This document shows, one piece after another, positions 1-7,353 of a stretch of 28,232 nucleotides of DNA (the first letter of the stretch is position 1; each line of letters begins with the position of its first letter). This DNA comes from an uncultured Oscillospiraceae bacterium (GTDB taxonomy: Bacteria; Bacillota; Clostridia; Oscillospirales; Ruminococcaceae): contig CAJULF010000035.1 of the NCBI GenBank assembly GCA_910587135.1, forward strand, positions 1 through 28,232, given 5' to 3'. Under the pieces are notes generated by a model. The model worked only from the letters and a program-made list of their open reading frames with translations, did not search any database and was not told the origin of the DNA. The position numbers were made by a program, and so were the translations under genes.

Positions 1-935
1 GCAAAAGCGGTAATCGCTTTACGGCTGTGGAAACGGCGGGTATCGCCAATCTCTGCGATCAGCTGCGGAGCGAGAACCTTGCCAACACCGAACATCTCCA
101 TAACAACGTTGTGTTCGGGAAGCTGTTCCGAAAGTGCTGTCATCTGCGCTTGAAGATCTGCGAGAGTTTCACAGGCACAGTTCAGCTGCGCGGCAGACTG
201 CGCCAACAATGCAGCTATGTAATCACTGTTAGGAAGTGTTGGAACGAGTGTTTTGGAATAGTCATATATTGCATCCGCTTTGCTATCGGAGTAATAGTAT
301 CCGTTCTTGTTACACCAACGGTAATATTTATCCTTAAAAGCGGAGCGCGGTATTCTATGGACACATTCGCAATGAGGGAATTTAATTACAAAATCGACCC
401 ACTTCAAGTGTCCGTCCGAAACGCGCTGCGGCGAAGTGAACAGCTTATTAACACCGGGAAAGGACTGATCGACCAATGAGATGAAATTGTTATTCAGCAT
501 GGTTTTGACCTTGCAAAGCGTTGTGTATTGCCGATTGAGAAGCTTCAGCGATCTGCGTATCTCATCATCGGGAATATACTCACGCAAGTCGAGCCAACGG
601 TCAAGAGCGTATTGCGCGATGCGCACCGCGTCCTTCTTATCCGTCTTGGCTTTGCGAATGGAGTTTCCGCTGTAGTTGTGCAGGAGCATTGCATTTACTA
701 CGGAAACATATATACCTTCGTTATGGAGATATTGGGCGATGGGTTCATAATAATTTCCCGTATACTCCATAACGGCTTTGGTCTCGCCGGGCAAGAGCTT
801 CAGTCGCTCTACGAGCTCCCTCAGCTCTTGCCCGTTATGTGAAACCTCAAATGGCGAAGCCACCACTACTCCAAGGGGCTGCATAATGGAAACCGTACTT
901 TTCCCTTTTGAAACATCAATACCTACTGCGTTCAT
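1..935 (-). CDS. IS110-family transposase, C-terminus outside window
   Basis: This is a DEDD-type recombinase that moves an IS110 insertion sequence. The reading frame is open from the ATG at 935 to the window edge, so about 311 residues are visible and the C-terminal end is missing. The N-terminal RuvC-like domain carries D7 (GIDVSKGK), E57 (MEYTG), D99 and D102 (KTDKKDA), the DEDD tetrad. Near the window edge, the stretch FGVGKVLAPQLIAEIGD followed by RRF is the start of the Transposase_20 domain; its catalytic serine would lie beyond base 1. The start is supported by an AAGGAG ribosome site a few bases upstream. A long non-coding leader separates the gene from its promoter, as expected for the IS110 group. 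The frame is intact in the visible part, so the element may be active. Confidence 0.93.
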   Translation of the reverse strand, partial: MNAVGIDVSKGKSTVSIMQPLGVVVASPFEVSHNGQELRELVERLKLLPGETKAVMEYTGNYYEPIAQYLHNEGIYVSVVNAMLLHNYSGNSIRKAKTDKKDAVRIAQYALDRWLDLREYIPDDEIRRSLKLLNRQYTTLCKVKTMLNNNFISLVDQSFPGVNKLFTSPQRVSDGHLKWVDFVIKFPHCECVHRIPRSAFKDKYYRWCNKNGYYYSDSKADAIYDYSKTLVPTLPNSDYIAALLAQSAAQLNCACETLADLQAQMTALSEQLPEHNVVMEMFGVGKVLAPQLIAEIGDTRRFHSRKAITAF

Positions 936-939
936 TGCA

Positions 940-1135
940 ATTCTCCTTTGCGTTTGTTATTGTAATCGGGAAACTATGCTAAACTCATTGCCTATTCAGA
1001 CTGTTGGGTGATACGAACGCGCTGATGTGGCGGCTCAACCTGCTTAACCGAACGCTACAACGGAAGCATAGATGACGGTCTTTCTTACGGGCGCACAAGC
1101 CCAAGGAGGAAAACGTCAGTCCAATTACTGCTTCC
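940..1135 (-). ncRNA. candidate IS110 bridge RNA in transposase leader
   Basis: In the IS110 group, the non-coding end upstream of the transposase is known to encode a bridge RNA of about 180 nt that pairs with donor and target DNA. Here about 195 nt lie between the predicted transcription start and the transposase ATG. Arms 1129-1135 and 1062-1068 (GGAAGCA/TGCTTCC) form an outer stem that begins at the predicted start. Inside it are TGACG/CGTCA (1114-1118 with 1073-1077) and GGGC/GCCC (1099-1102 with 1089-1092). These two inner stems are separated by poorly paired strands that form an internal loop. The fold was made by eye. Guide sequences cannot be assigned because the other end of the IS is outside the window. 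Confidence 0.5.
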
Positions 1136-1164
1136 ATTATAGCTTAAACTTTGAGTACCGTCTA
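1136..1164 (-). promoter_or_regulatory. promoter of IS110 leader RNA and transposase
   Basis: On the minus strand there is a perfect -10 TATAAT (1141-1136) and a -35 TAGACG (1164-1159) with a 17-base spacer. Transcription would start near 1129, at the first arm of the candidate bridge RNA. Confidence 0.55.
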
Positions 1165-1221
1165 CCACCTTTATTATGAGGCGGTTTTGCCGGTAATTAT
1201 ATTATAACAGGAGGAAATTCA

Positions 1222-1629
1222 ATGGCAACCAAAACGGTAACATTAACAGGCGCGGAGCAGCGAGTAGACGAGCTGGGCGGCTTGAACGCGCTGATAGTGA
1301 ACAACACGGACGCTCCGCTGTACGCTTCGGCGAAAGCAGGGGTAACTCCCTATGCTGACGGCGTGATAGAGATAAAAGCGGGAGCCTCACGCGGCTTGCC
1401 CGATACAAACGGCACGGTGTATCTTCTGGGGAACGGCGGTAGAGATGAGCTCACGGGAACGAGTGCGGAAGTAAATTTTAGTATGCCGCCGGCTTCAAAC
1501 GAGGACGGCGGCGTAACTCGTAAGGATACGGACTCGTTGATTTCCGAATGTACGACAGACGGGCAGCTTGCGGATGAGGCGTACAGCGGGAAAATCGATT
1601 ATGAAAACTCCATCGGAACAGAGCTTTAA
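1222..1629 (+). CDS. uncharacterised prophage protein, probably structural
   Basis: This is a 135-residue protein with no motif I recognise. It is soluble, rich in Gly, Ala, Thr and acidic residues, and has no signal peptide or membrane segment. The start is supported by an AGGAGG site at about 1210-1215. It is the first gene of a tightly spaced plus-strand run that continues through an unknown protein, a holin and an endolysin. That position suggests a small late structural or tail-associated phage protein. The IS110 leader ends just upstream, so earlier genes of the phage module may have been separated from it. The function is unknown. Confidence 0.75.
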   Translation: MATKTVTLTGAEQRVDELGGLNALIVNNTDAPLYASAKAGVTPYADGVIEIKAGASRGLPDTNGTVYLLGNGGRDELTGTSAEVNFSMPPASNEDGGVTRKDTDSLISECTTDGQLADEAYSGKIDYENSIGTEL

Positions 1630-1641
1630 GGAGGAATGAGC

Positions 1642-2274
1642 ATGTCATCATATTATGTAGGATTTTTTGATACGACCACCGAAGCCGCAGAGGCTTTCAA
1701 AGCGGCGCTGGTAAGCGAGCTAAGCTGGACTCCGGACGAAGACGGGGAACGGGTATGGTGCGACACGGACGGGTCTTTGTGGCTGAAAATCACAGCCTCA
1801 AGCTCCTCGCTTGCGGGATATTGCTGTTCGGAGCACTTTACGCCAGCCTCCGCATGTCTGAATGCGGTCTCCCAGAAAACGGATTTATATCTGGATTACG
1901 CCGTTAGCAAGGCGGGAAGCGCGCTGATCGTCGGCTGCCATTCGGGCGGCGATCCGGCTTTCCGAGGAGGCTCGGTGGTTTTCGCCGAAACCACGGCGGA
2001 CGAAAAAAACGCCCTGTATATGTATTCAAACTCGCTGTACACTCTTAATCCAAGATCAACGGCAGCAACTACCAAAACCTTCAACACTTATTCGGGCGGA
2101 GACTATACCTCGCTCTACAAGATGCCATCGTTTTTCGGAGGGCTGTTCAAGGAGGTTTACGGCGTGTTCGCCTGTCCTTCAACGGCAACTAATGTCAAGT
2201 GCTTTATTGACGGCAATTTGTTTCAGCTGACTTATCCGATTCAGGGCAGATTCGCTGTTCCAATTGAAAATTAA
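1642..2274 (+). CDS. uncharacterised prophage tail-region protein
   Basis: This protein of about 210 residues sits directly upstream of the holin. It has no recognised catalytic motif, is rich in Ser, Thr, Gly and aromatic residues, and lacks a membrane segment. I chose the ATG at 1642 rather than the one at 1636, because the AAGGAGG site at 1629-1634 would almost touch the earlier ATG but sits about seven bases from the later one. The order small protein, this protein, holin, amidase is typical of the distal tail-to-lysis region of phages of Gram-positive hosts. A tail, baseplate or receptor-associated role is only an inference from position. Confidence 0.75.
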   Translation: MSSYYVGFFDTTTEAAEAFKAALVSELSWTPDEDGERVWCDTDGSLWLKITASSSSLAGYCCSEHFTPASACLNAVSQKTDLYLDYAVSKAGSALIVGCHSGGDPAFRGGSVVFAETTADEKNALYMYSNSLYTLNPRSTAATTKTFNTYSGGDYTSLYKMPSFFGGLFKEVYGVFACPSTATNVKCFIDGNLFQLTYPIQGRFAVPIEN

Positions 2275-2286
2275 GGAGATTTTAAA

Positions 2287-2700
2287 ATGAAATTCGACAT
2301 GATTATCAAGACAGTAAGCGGCGCGGTCGGCGCTGTAATAGGCTTTTTGTATGGAGAGATAACGGGGCTGTTTATCGCGATAATAGCGCTGATGGCACTG
2401 GATTATGTTACGGGTATTCTGTGCGGGATAGCCGCAAAGGCGCTGTCCTCGGAAACGGGGTTCAAGGGGCTTGTCAAGAAGCTGATGGTGCTGGTGATTA
2501 TCGCGGTGGGACATCTCATTGATACTTACATAATCGGCACGGGCTCGGCGCTGATGACGGCGGTTATCCTGTTTTTCGCGGCAAACGAGGGAATATCTAT
2601 CCTCGAGAATGCCGCGAAGCTCGGGCTGCCGATACCTAAGAAGCTGAGGGATATTCTGGAGCAGCTCAGAAAGGATGACGACCATGACGATGATCGATAA
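2287..2700 (+). CDS. phage holin, toxin-secretion/phage-lysis type
   Basis: Holins form membrane lesions that release or activate the endolysin at the end of the phage cycle. This protein has 137 residues, in the usual range. It shows hydrophobic segments at about 8-26, 28-47, 66-84 and 86-102, the GFLYGEITGLF and ALDYVTGIL stretches characteristic of the Phage_holin_4/TcdE-like family, and a highly charged tail (KDDDHDDDR). An AAGGAG site precedes the ATG. It overlaps the endolysin gene by 17 bases, so the two are translated from one message, which fits a lysis cassette. Confidence 0.88.
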   Translation: MKFDMIIKTVSGAVGAVIGFLYGEITGLFIAIIALMALDYVTGILCGIAAKALSSETGFKGLVKKLMVLVIIAVGHLIDTYIIGTGSALMTAVILFFAANEGISILENAAKLGLPIPKKLRDILEQLRKDDDHDDDR

Positions 2701-3388
2701 GATCATACCCGAAGGCAAATACAACCGTCCCGGCAAGGCTTCAACGCCGAAGAGAATCTGCGTGCATTACACAGGCGACGCGGGAGCGAGCGCGGACAGG
2801 TTCGCGCTGTTTTTCACGGCGAATCCGAACGCGGAAACCAGCAGCCAGTATGTCGTGGGAATTCAGGGAGAGCTTATCCGCTGCCTTCCCGATAACGAGC
2901 AGGCTTACGCCGCAACGGGCAACAACAAAAACGTGATACATATCGAGGTCTGCCACCCCGATACAACCGGAAAGTTCACCGAGCAGTCGATAGCGGCACT
3001 GTCGGAGCTTGTCCCGTACCTCATGAAAAAGTACGGCATCGACGCTAATAACGTCGTGCGGCACTACGATCTGACGGGTAAGCACTGCCCAATGTACTAC
3101 GTCGACAGCACGCGCTGGGCGGAGCTTAAGCGGCGCATAATTGCGGGAACGCCCGATACAGGCATACTTTACCGCGTCCAGATCGGAGCGTTTTCCGTCA
3201 GGGCTAATGCGGAAAGTTACCTTAAGCAGGCTGCCAAAAAGGGCTTCAGCGGCTTTATAGCGCAAACCTCAAACGGGCTGTATCGCGTTCAGATAGGCGC
3301 GTTCGCAAGCAGGCAGAACGCCGAAAATTATCTCGCGCAGGCTAAGCAAAAAGGCTTTGACGGGTTTATTGTTGAAGTGGAAAAGTAA
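2684..3388 (+). CDS. phage endolysin: N-acetylmuramoyl-L-alanine amidase with two SPOR repeats
   Basis: This enzyme cuts the bond between N-acetylmuramate and L-alanine of peptidoglycan. Residues about 20-150 form an Amidase_2-type (zinc-dependent) domain. The likely zinc ligands are H28 (ICVHYT), H127 (VVRHYD) and C135 (GKHCPMYY). It is followed by two near-identical SPOR-type repeats at about 161-196 and 201-232 (LYRVQIGAFSVRANAESYL and LYRVQIGAFASRQNAENYL), which bind denuded glycan strands. I chose the ATG at 2684 because the AAAGGA at 2670-2675 is about eight bases upstream; ATG 2675 would lie within that site. There is no signal peptide, so export would depend on the holin encoded just upstream. 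Confidence 0.9.
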   Translation: MTMIDKIIPEGKYNRPGKASTPKRICVHYTGDAGASADRFALFFTANPNAETSSQYVVGIQGELIRCLPDNEQAYAATGNNKNVIHIEVCHPDTTGKFTEQSIAALSELVPYLMKKYGIDANNVVRHYDLTGKHCPMYYVDSTRWAELKRRIIAGTPDTGILYRVQIGAFSVRANAESYLKQAAKKGFSGFIAQTSNGLYRVQIGAFASRQNAENYLAQAKQKGFDGFIVEVEK

Positions 3389-3438
3389 ACAACGGCGGGG
3401 TTCACAGCCCCGCTTAAATATTTAAGGAGTTGATGTAT

Positions 3439-4188
3439 ATGAACAGTCCGATAACAAGAATCGGAGGAAAAAAGTTATTGAGGAAGCACATCTGCAAGCG
3501 CTTCCCCGCGGATGGAACGTTCGACCGCTACATTGAGGTTTTCGGCGGCGCGGGCTGGGTTCTTTTCTACAAAGACCGCCACGCGCCGCTTGAGGTCTAC
3601 AACGACGCTGACGGGCAGCTTGTCAATCTTATGCGCTGCATAAAATACCACGCCGAGGAGCTTCAGCGTGAGCTCGACGGTTACTGCAACGCGCGTGAGT
3701 TTTTTGAGGACGCTGCCGCTCAGCTCAATATGCGCGGGCTGACCGATATTCAGCGAGCCGCGCGATATTTTATCCGCATGAAATTATCTTTCGGAGCTGA
3801 CGGAAAGACCTACGGCTGTAACACCAAAAATCTGGGAAACGCGGTGCGGTATCTTTCCAACGTTCAGGCGCGGCTGATGAAGTCCTCGGTGGTGATCGAG
3901 CACAAGGATTTTGAAAATCTCATCAAGGTTTATGACCGCCCGACAGCGCTGTTTTACTGCGATCCGCCCTATCATTCCACCGAAAAATATTATGACGTTC
4001 CATTCGCGGAATCCGACCATATTAGGCTTCGCGACACTCTGGCGAATATAAGGGGGAAATTTCTGCTGTCCTACAACGATGATGATTTTGTCCGTGAACT
4101 GTATAAGGACTTTAAAATAGAAGCCGTCGAACGCGGCAATAATCTTGCGGGCGGTAAATTCAAGGAGCTGATAATTACGAATTATTGA
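3439..4188 (+). CDS. D12-class DNA adenine N6-methyltransferase
   Basis: This enzyme transfers a methyl group from S-adenosylmethionine to adenine N6 in DNA. It has the SAM-binding motif FGGAGW at residues 35-40 and the catalytic DPPY at 175-178 (FYCDPPYHS), in the order expected for the MethyltransfD12 (Dam-like) family. The length of 249 residues is normal. ATG 3439 is chosen because AAGGAG at 3424-3429 is nine bases away; the ATG at 3433 would be only three away. It follows the endolysin after 50 bases and lies at the end of the prophage module. No restriction endonuclease is adjacent, so it is an orphan methylase, perhaps protecting phage DNA. The recognition sequence cannot be read from the protein. 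Confidence 0.92.
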   Translation: MNSPITRIGGKKLLRKHICKRFPADGTFDRYIEVFGGAGWVLFYKDRHAPLEVYNDADGQLVNLMRCIKYHAEELQRELDGYCNAREFFEDAAAQLNMRGLTDIQRAARYFIRMKLSFGADGKTYGCNTKNLGNAVRYLSNVQARLMKSSVVIEHKDFENLIKVYDRPTALFYCDPPYHSTEKYYDVPFAESDHIRLRDTLANIRGKFLLSYNDDDFVRELYKDFKIEAVERGNNLAGGKFKELIITNY

Positions 4189-4221
4189 TTCGGTTTATTT
4201 TTTTTACGAAGTAAATAACGG

Positions 4222-4252
4222 ATTTTGTTACGTTCTACGACGCAAACAAAAT
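4222..4252. promoter_or_regulatory. inverted repeat ahead of the HTH gene, possible operator
   Basis: ATTTTGTT (4222-4229) and AACAAAAT (4245-4252) form a perfect 8-base inverted repeat ending 15 bases before the regulator's ATG. This placement suits an autoregulatory operator, but no binding evidence exists. Confidence 0.35.
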
Positions 4253-4267
4253 AAATCGGAGGTAAAC

Positions 4268-4480
4268 ATGATCAACATCAACCTGCGCCCGCTTCTTGAG
4301 CGCAGAAACATGACGCAGGCGGAGCTTGCAAAGCTGACGGGGATACGCCCCTCGACCATATGCGATCTTTGCAACAACAACGCCGATTTCATTAAGCTCG
4401 ATTATTTAAACCGAATTTTAATGGCGTTAAAATGCGGTTTGAATGACGTTTTAATTTTTGAAGATAGTGAGAGTAGATAA
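4268..4480 (+). CDS. small Cro/CI-type helix-turn-helix regulator
   Basis: This is a 70-residue, single-domain DNA-binding protein of the XRE/Cro type (HTH_26-like). The helix-turn-helix is at about residues 15-38 (MTQAELAKLTGIRPSTICDL), and MALKCGLNDVLIFE is the usual closing helix and turn of the family. A CGGAGG site precedes the ATG. It follows the methylase by about 80 bases and probably belongs to the prophage. The inverted repeat in front of it could be its own operator. Close relatives act as phage or mobile-element repressors, but the target genes cannot be named. Confidence 0.88.
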   Translation: MININLRPLLERRNMTQAELAKLTGIRPSTICDLCNNNADFIKLDYLNRILMALKCGLNDVLIFEDSESR

Positions 4481-4486
4481 TAAAAT
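4458..4486 (+). promoter_or_regulatory. candidate promoter inside the 3' end of the HTH gene
   Basis: TTGAAG (4458-4463), a 17-base spacer, then TAAAAT (4481-4486). Transcription would start near 4493, just ahead of a structured non-coding stretch that ends in a terminator. Confidence 0.4.
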
Positions 4487-4492
4487 TTTCCG

Positions 4493-4687
4493 CTTTTTCT
4501 AAGTGCTGTTGAATTGTTGAAATTTGTGCAGAGTGTACAAATTGCTGAATAATTTTCAATATCAACATTTTGTAGATGTCAAATTGAGGTTTTTGTTGCG
4601 CTGCAACATCTATAAAACAGCACTATAAAGCCATTTAAGCGAATGTTTTAGCCGCCGATTTTATATTTTTCGGCGGCTTGTTTTTTG
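4493..4687 (+). ncRNA. candidate structured RNA with promoter and intrinsic terminator
   Basis: The stretch has no credible reading frame but folds well by eye. The outer stem AGTGCTGTT/AACAGCACT (4502-4510 with 4616-4624) is a perfect 9-base pairing. Inside it are AATTTGT/ACAAATT (a hairpin at about 4521-4544) and a second arm made of TAGAT/ATCTA enclosing GTTGC/GCAAC (about 4573-4612). This gives a three-way-junction-like shape of about 123 nt. It is preceded by a promoter-like pair at 4458-4486 and followed within 30 bases by a strong terminator at 4650-4687. I do not recognise an RNA family. It could instead be another palindromic repeat element. Confidence 0.35.
4650..4687 (+). terminator. 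intrinsic terminator
   Basis: AGCCGCCG (4650-4657) pairs with CGGCGGCT (4671-4678), followed by G and a six-base T run. It would end the candidate RNA and any read-through from the HTH gene. Confidence 0.8.
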
Positions 4688-4728
4688 TGTTTTGAGTGTC
4701 AAATTTTCGCGTTTTGCGTGTCAGACAA

Positions 4729-4783
4729 CAATAGGATTGGCGCACGTCTTTTCGGCGAAATTTTCCGCACACCACTCCTATTG
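4729..4783. repeat. 55-bp palindromic element
   Basis: CAATAGGA (4729-4736) is the perfect complement of TCCTATTG (4776-4783). The pairing continues imperfectly inward (TTGGCGCACG against the complement of CGCACACCAC). It lies just ahead of a family I repeat and could be a separate small element or its outer part. Confidence 0.5.
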
Positions 4784-4790
4784 GATCAAG

Positions 4791-4977
4791 TTCTAAATGT
4801 TGACCAGGAGCGGATTATTTAAAAAAATTTCAAAATTTCCACTAATCATACTCCGCTTCACTTCGTTCCGCTCCGCATGCTTAGCGGAAACCGCGCACGT
4901 TTGCTTTCGCAAACGCGCGACTTTTTGAAATTTCATGCGTCGACATTGCGCAGCAAATAGGCTTTTTCTACAGACTG
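4791..4977 (-). repeat. dispersed palindromic repeat family I, copy A
   Basis: Read on the minus strand, it runs from GTCTGTAGAAAAAGCCTA to GGTCAACATTTAG. It contains an outer stem built from GAAATTTCAAAA and TTTTGAAATTT, a hairpin GCGCGTTTGC/GCAAACG, and a second hairpin CCGCTAAGCAT/ATGATTAG with a purine-rich loop. It matches the copies at 15944 and 25917 closely over about 180 bases. It carries no gene. Confidence 0.85.
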
Positions 4978-4978
4978 A

Positions 4979-5008
4979 TTCCCCCGCGCTTAAGCGTGGG
5001 GGAATTTT
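4979..5008. terminator. GC-rich hairpin at the end of the solute-binding gene
   Basis: TTCCCCCGCGCTT (4979-4991) pairs with AAGCGTGGGGGAA (4992-5004). The T run (TTTT) follows only on the plus strand, but the hairpin lies 18 bases past the stop of the minus-strand gene, so it may stop transcripts from both sides. Confidence 0.55.
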
Positions 5009-5025
5009 ATATGGCAGTAGTATAT

Positions 5026-6522
5026 TTATCCTATTCCGCTTATAATATCGTTGACAACGGGGATATACTGATTACTGAGCTGCGAATAAGAGCCGCCGAA
5101 GAATCCCACCTCGTCCAGCATAGAGCCTATAATGGTTGTGGACAGCTCGGAGTTGAAGCCGTAGCAGTCGTCAAAATTGAATTCAAACTTGGTCGGGTCT
5201 GTGAGATCAAGCATGACATCGTAGACCTGTTCGTCCCATGTGATCTGCCATTTGCGCTCTCCCGCGAATTTGCCGTCAACGTAAGTGATCGGCTCCGGAT
5301 GGATATGCTGCTCTCTGGTGCGCACAATTACATTCTCATCGGTTTCATATACTCTGTTGCAGTATATCCAGTCCACCGCGCCTTTGATGTTCTTTGCTCC
5401 CTTGGGAACCATATAACCGTAGCTGTCGCACGCCTGGTAATACTTATCCGCGTTGGGGTCGCGGGGGAAGGGAACAAAGGCAAAGTCCGAGATGGTGTCG
5501 TGAATGTCGTTCTCAACGCCCTTGGGGTTTTGCACCTTTGAGGTCGCCGCCTCATAGCACCATGACGGTTCTACGCCGATAAACAGCGCACGGTCGGAGT
5601 TGACAGCCCAAAGGTCGGGGGATACCCAGTCGCCAAGCTGCTTCTGGTGCATCAGCCCATAGCGGTACAGTTCCTCGATAAACTGCATGGCTCTGATAAC
5701 GTTGGGGTCGGCGAGGTTGTTGACTGCCGTGCCGTCTGCCTGAACGTCCACGAAATTCACGCCCGTCGTCGCGACTACCGACGCGAGAACGTCCGCCGAG
5801 CTGACATATCCTATATTATCTTCACTCAGATTGCAGAAGTCTATCATAAGGTCGCGCCAGGTGTCCCAAGTCCAGTTGCCTTCCTTGTAGAGGTCGTATG
5901 GGTCTTTGAGACCTGCCTCTTCAATGGTGCGCCGGTTGTAGTTCAGCGCAAAATATGTGCGCAGACGGAAAGGATAGTAGTAATGCTTTCCCTTGAACGC
6001 AAAGTCCTCGATGGTTTTCTTCATACCGCTCCACAGCTCGGTGTCGGTATCGAAATATTCATCGAGCGGCTCATACATTCCCTTGCTCATTCCGCCCGGG
6101 AATGACAGCCATTCATAAAGTACCAGGTCGGGAGAATCGTCTGCGGCTATCATAGTGCCGAGAGCGTCAAAGTACGCGCTTCCGCTGGAGCAATTTATAT
6201 ATTCTATTTCGCCGCCGTACTGTTCCGAGTGGAATATAAGATACGGCTCGGAGGACTTATTATCTCCCGCGAGGTCATAGTATCCAAGATAGCGTATTTT
6301 GCCCGCGTTGCCGTCGGGAGTGAAATCCTTGCTGGATATTTCGTTGACCTTCTGGTCGGTTGCCGCGTTCTCGTCGGGGTCGGCGGTAGTCGTTGCGACG
6401 GTGGTAACGGGCGGGGTGCTGTTCTGCGGGTTTGAGGACTGCGGCGTTTCGGTTTCGCAGCCGGTTATTCCCGCAAGCATTGCGGCGGAAAGCAGCGCCG
6501 CGGCAATTCTGGTTTTCCTCAT
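5026..6522 (-). CDS. extracellular solute-binding lipoprotein (ABC sugar uptake type)
   Basis: This is a 498-residue lipoprotein that would capture a carbohydrate or similar solute outside the membrane for an ABC importer. The first 21 residues are a signal peptide with charged MRKTR, a hydrophobic stretch and a lipobox ending in C22 (AGITGC). A Thr/Pro/Asn-rich linker (about 23-60) tethers the binding domain, which has the family 1 (SBP_bac_1) look: GMYEPLDEYFDTD, NYNRRTIEEAGL and SYGYMVPKGAKN. The start is supported by AAGGAGG and a strong promoter. No permease or ATPase gene is adjacent, so it is an orphan binding protein in this window and must work with a transporter encoded elsewhere. 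The substrate cannot be read from the sequence. Confidence 0.88.
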   Translation of the reverse strand: MRKTRIAAALLSAAMLAGITGCETETPQSSNPQNSTPPVTTVATTTADPDENAATDQKVNEISSKDFTPDGNAGKIRYLGYYDLAGDNKSSEPYLIFHSEQYGGEIEYINCSSGSAYFDALGTMIAADDSPDLVLYEWLSFPGGMSKGMYEPLDEYFDTDTELWSGMKKTIEDFAFKGKHYYYPFRLRTYFALNYNRRTIEEAGLKDPYDLYKEGNWTWDTWRDLMIDFCNLSEDNIGYVSSADVLASVVATTGVNFVDVQADGTAVNNLADPNVIRAMQFIEELYRYGLMHQKQLGDWVSPDLWAVNSDRALFIGVEPSWCYEAATSKVQNPKGVENDIHDTISDFAFVPFPRDPNADKYYQACDSYGYMVPKGAKNIKGAVDWIYCNRVYETDENVIVRTREQHIHPEPITYVDGKFAGERKWQITWDEQVYDVMLDLTDPTKFEFNFDDCYGFNSELSTTIIGSMLDEVGFFGGSYSQLSNQYIPVVNDIISGIG

Positions 6523-6642
6523 TAAAATGGAACCTCCTTATTTTGTATTGTCTGCTGTAAACGATTTCACGGCGAACACTTTTATATCCGCGTACCCATT
6601 GTAAATTTTTTGCATTGGATATGCGGAATACTAATTTATTTT

Positions 6643-6671
6643 ATTATAGCATTATCTAAAGTTTTTGTCAA
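6643..6671 (-). promoter_or_regulatory. sigma-A promoter of the solute-binding protein gene
   Basis: On the minus strand, a perfect TTGACA (6671-6666), a 17-base spacer and a perfect TATAAT (6648-6643). The leader to the ATG is about 115 nt. Confidence 0.85.
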
Positions 6672-6822
6672 CAACATTTTTGCTTAATTTTCTGTTAAAA
6701 ATTATAAAAACAAATTATGCTGATTGTCGGATTACTTTGTGGATTTAATGCTGCATGCCCCGATTTGAATTTACTCGGTCTGCTTTTCTCAAAAAAGCCG
6801 TTCAAAAGCGGCTTAAGAATTT

Positions 6823-6983
6823 AGAACCTGACTACACAAGATTTGCGAGTGGATTTTCGGGTAAGTTCTGTCGGGGACAAGTCGAAATTTCGCGGGCTTG
6901 CTGCCATAAATCAAGAGATTATAACGCGGTAATCGGCAAAATTTGCAAAATGACGCGTGCAATATCTTGTGAATATAGGTTCT
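6823..6983. repeat. MITE-like repeat family IV, copy 1
   Basis: The ends are imperfect inverted repeats: AGAACCTGACTACACAAGAT on the left against AGAACCTATATTCACAAGAT on the complement of the right end, continuing into TTGCGAG/TTGCACG. The interior shares TTTTCGGG, TCGGGGACAA and GGCAAAATTTGC with the element at 14486-14681. It encodes no protein. The gene-less stretch 6523-7353 otherwise holds only the promoter at 6643-6671 and the family III element at 7067. Confidence 0.65.
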
Positions 6984-7066
6984 ATATCATGCCGATGGCG
7001 TAACATATGCCCAAAATAGCAACCGAAGAATGTTGGTGTACACTCTCCGGTATAAATTATTATTTA

Positions 7067-7226
7067 GAGCCTGTTTAGTATCTCGAAGTATGCAGATTGC
7101 GCGGCAGATTTTGTGTATTTCGAGGCAATTTTTCGCAGAAATACTGTATGTATTTCAAGAAAAATTAACGAAGAAATACGCAAAATATGCAAGCAAGATG
7201 CATGCTGAGAGATGCTAAACAGGCTC
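7067..7226. repeat. MITE-like repeat family III, complete 160-bp copy
   Basis: The ends GAGCCTGTTTAGTATCTC and, on the complement, GAGCCTGTTTAGCATCTC are inverted repeats that continue for about 40 bases. Both ends are flanked by TTA (7064-7066 and 7227-7229), which looks like a 3-bp target duplication. The 5' 140 bases are nearly identical to the element at 28092. It has no coding capacity. A GAG-starting end with a 3-bp TNA duplication would fit mobilisation by an IS5-family transposase of the IS1031 group; this is an inference. Confidence 0.85.
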
Positions 7227-7353
7227 TTAGCTTAATTCCGATACGGTTTTTAAGTTCCGCGGTATTGAGCCATGCCATATTTAAGCTTTGTTGACTTCAG
7301 AACTTATAATCAATGAACCGAAGAAATTAACGCACTGCGGCTCAGCCGACGAT

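Noticed and set aside
4791..4977. CRISPR array
   Set aside because: The repeats here are dispersed single copies with internal hairpins, not short direct repeats with unique spacers, and no cas genes are present.
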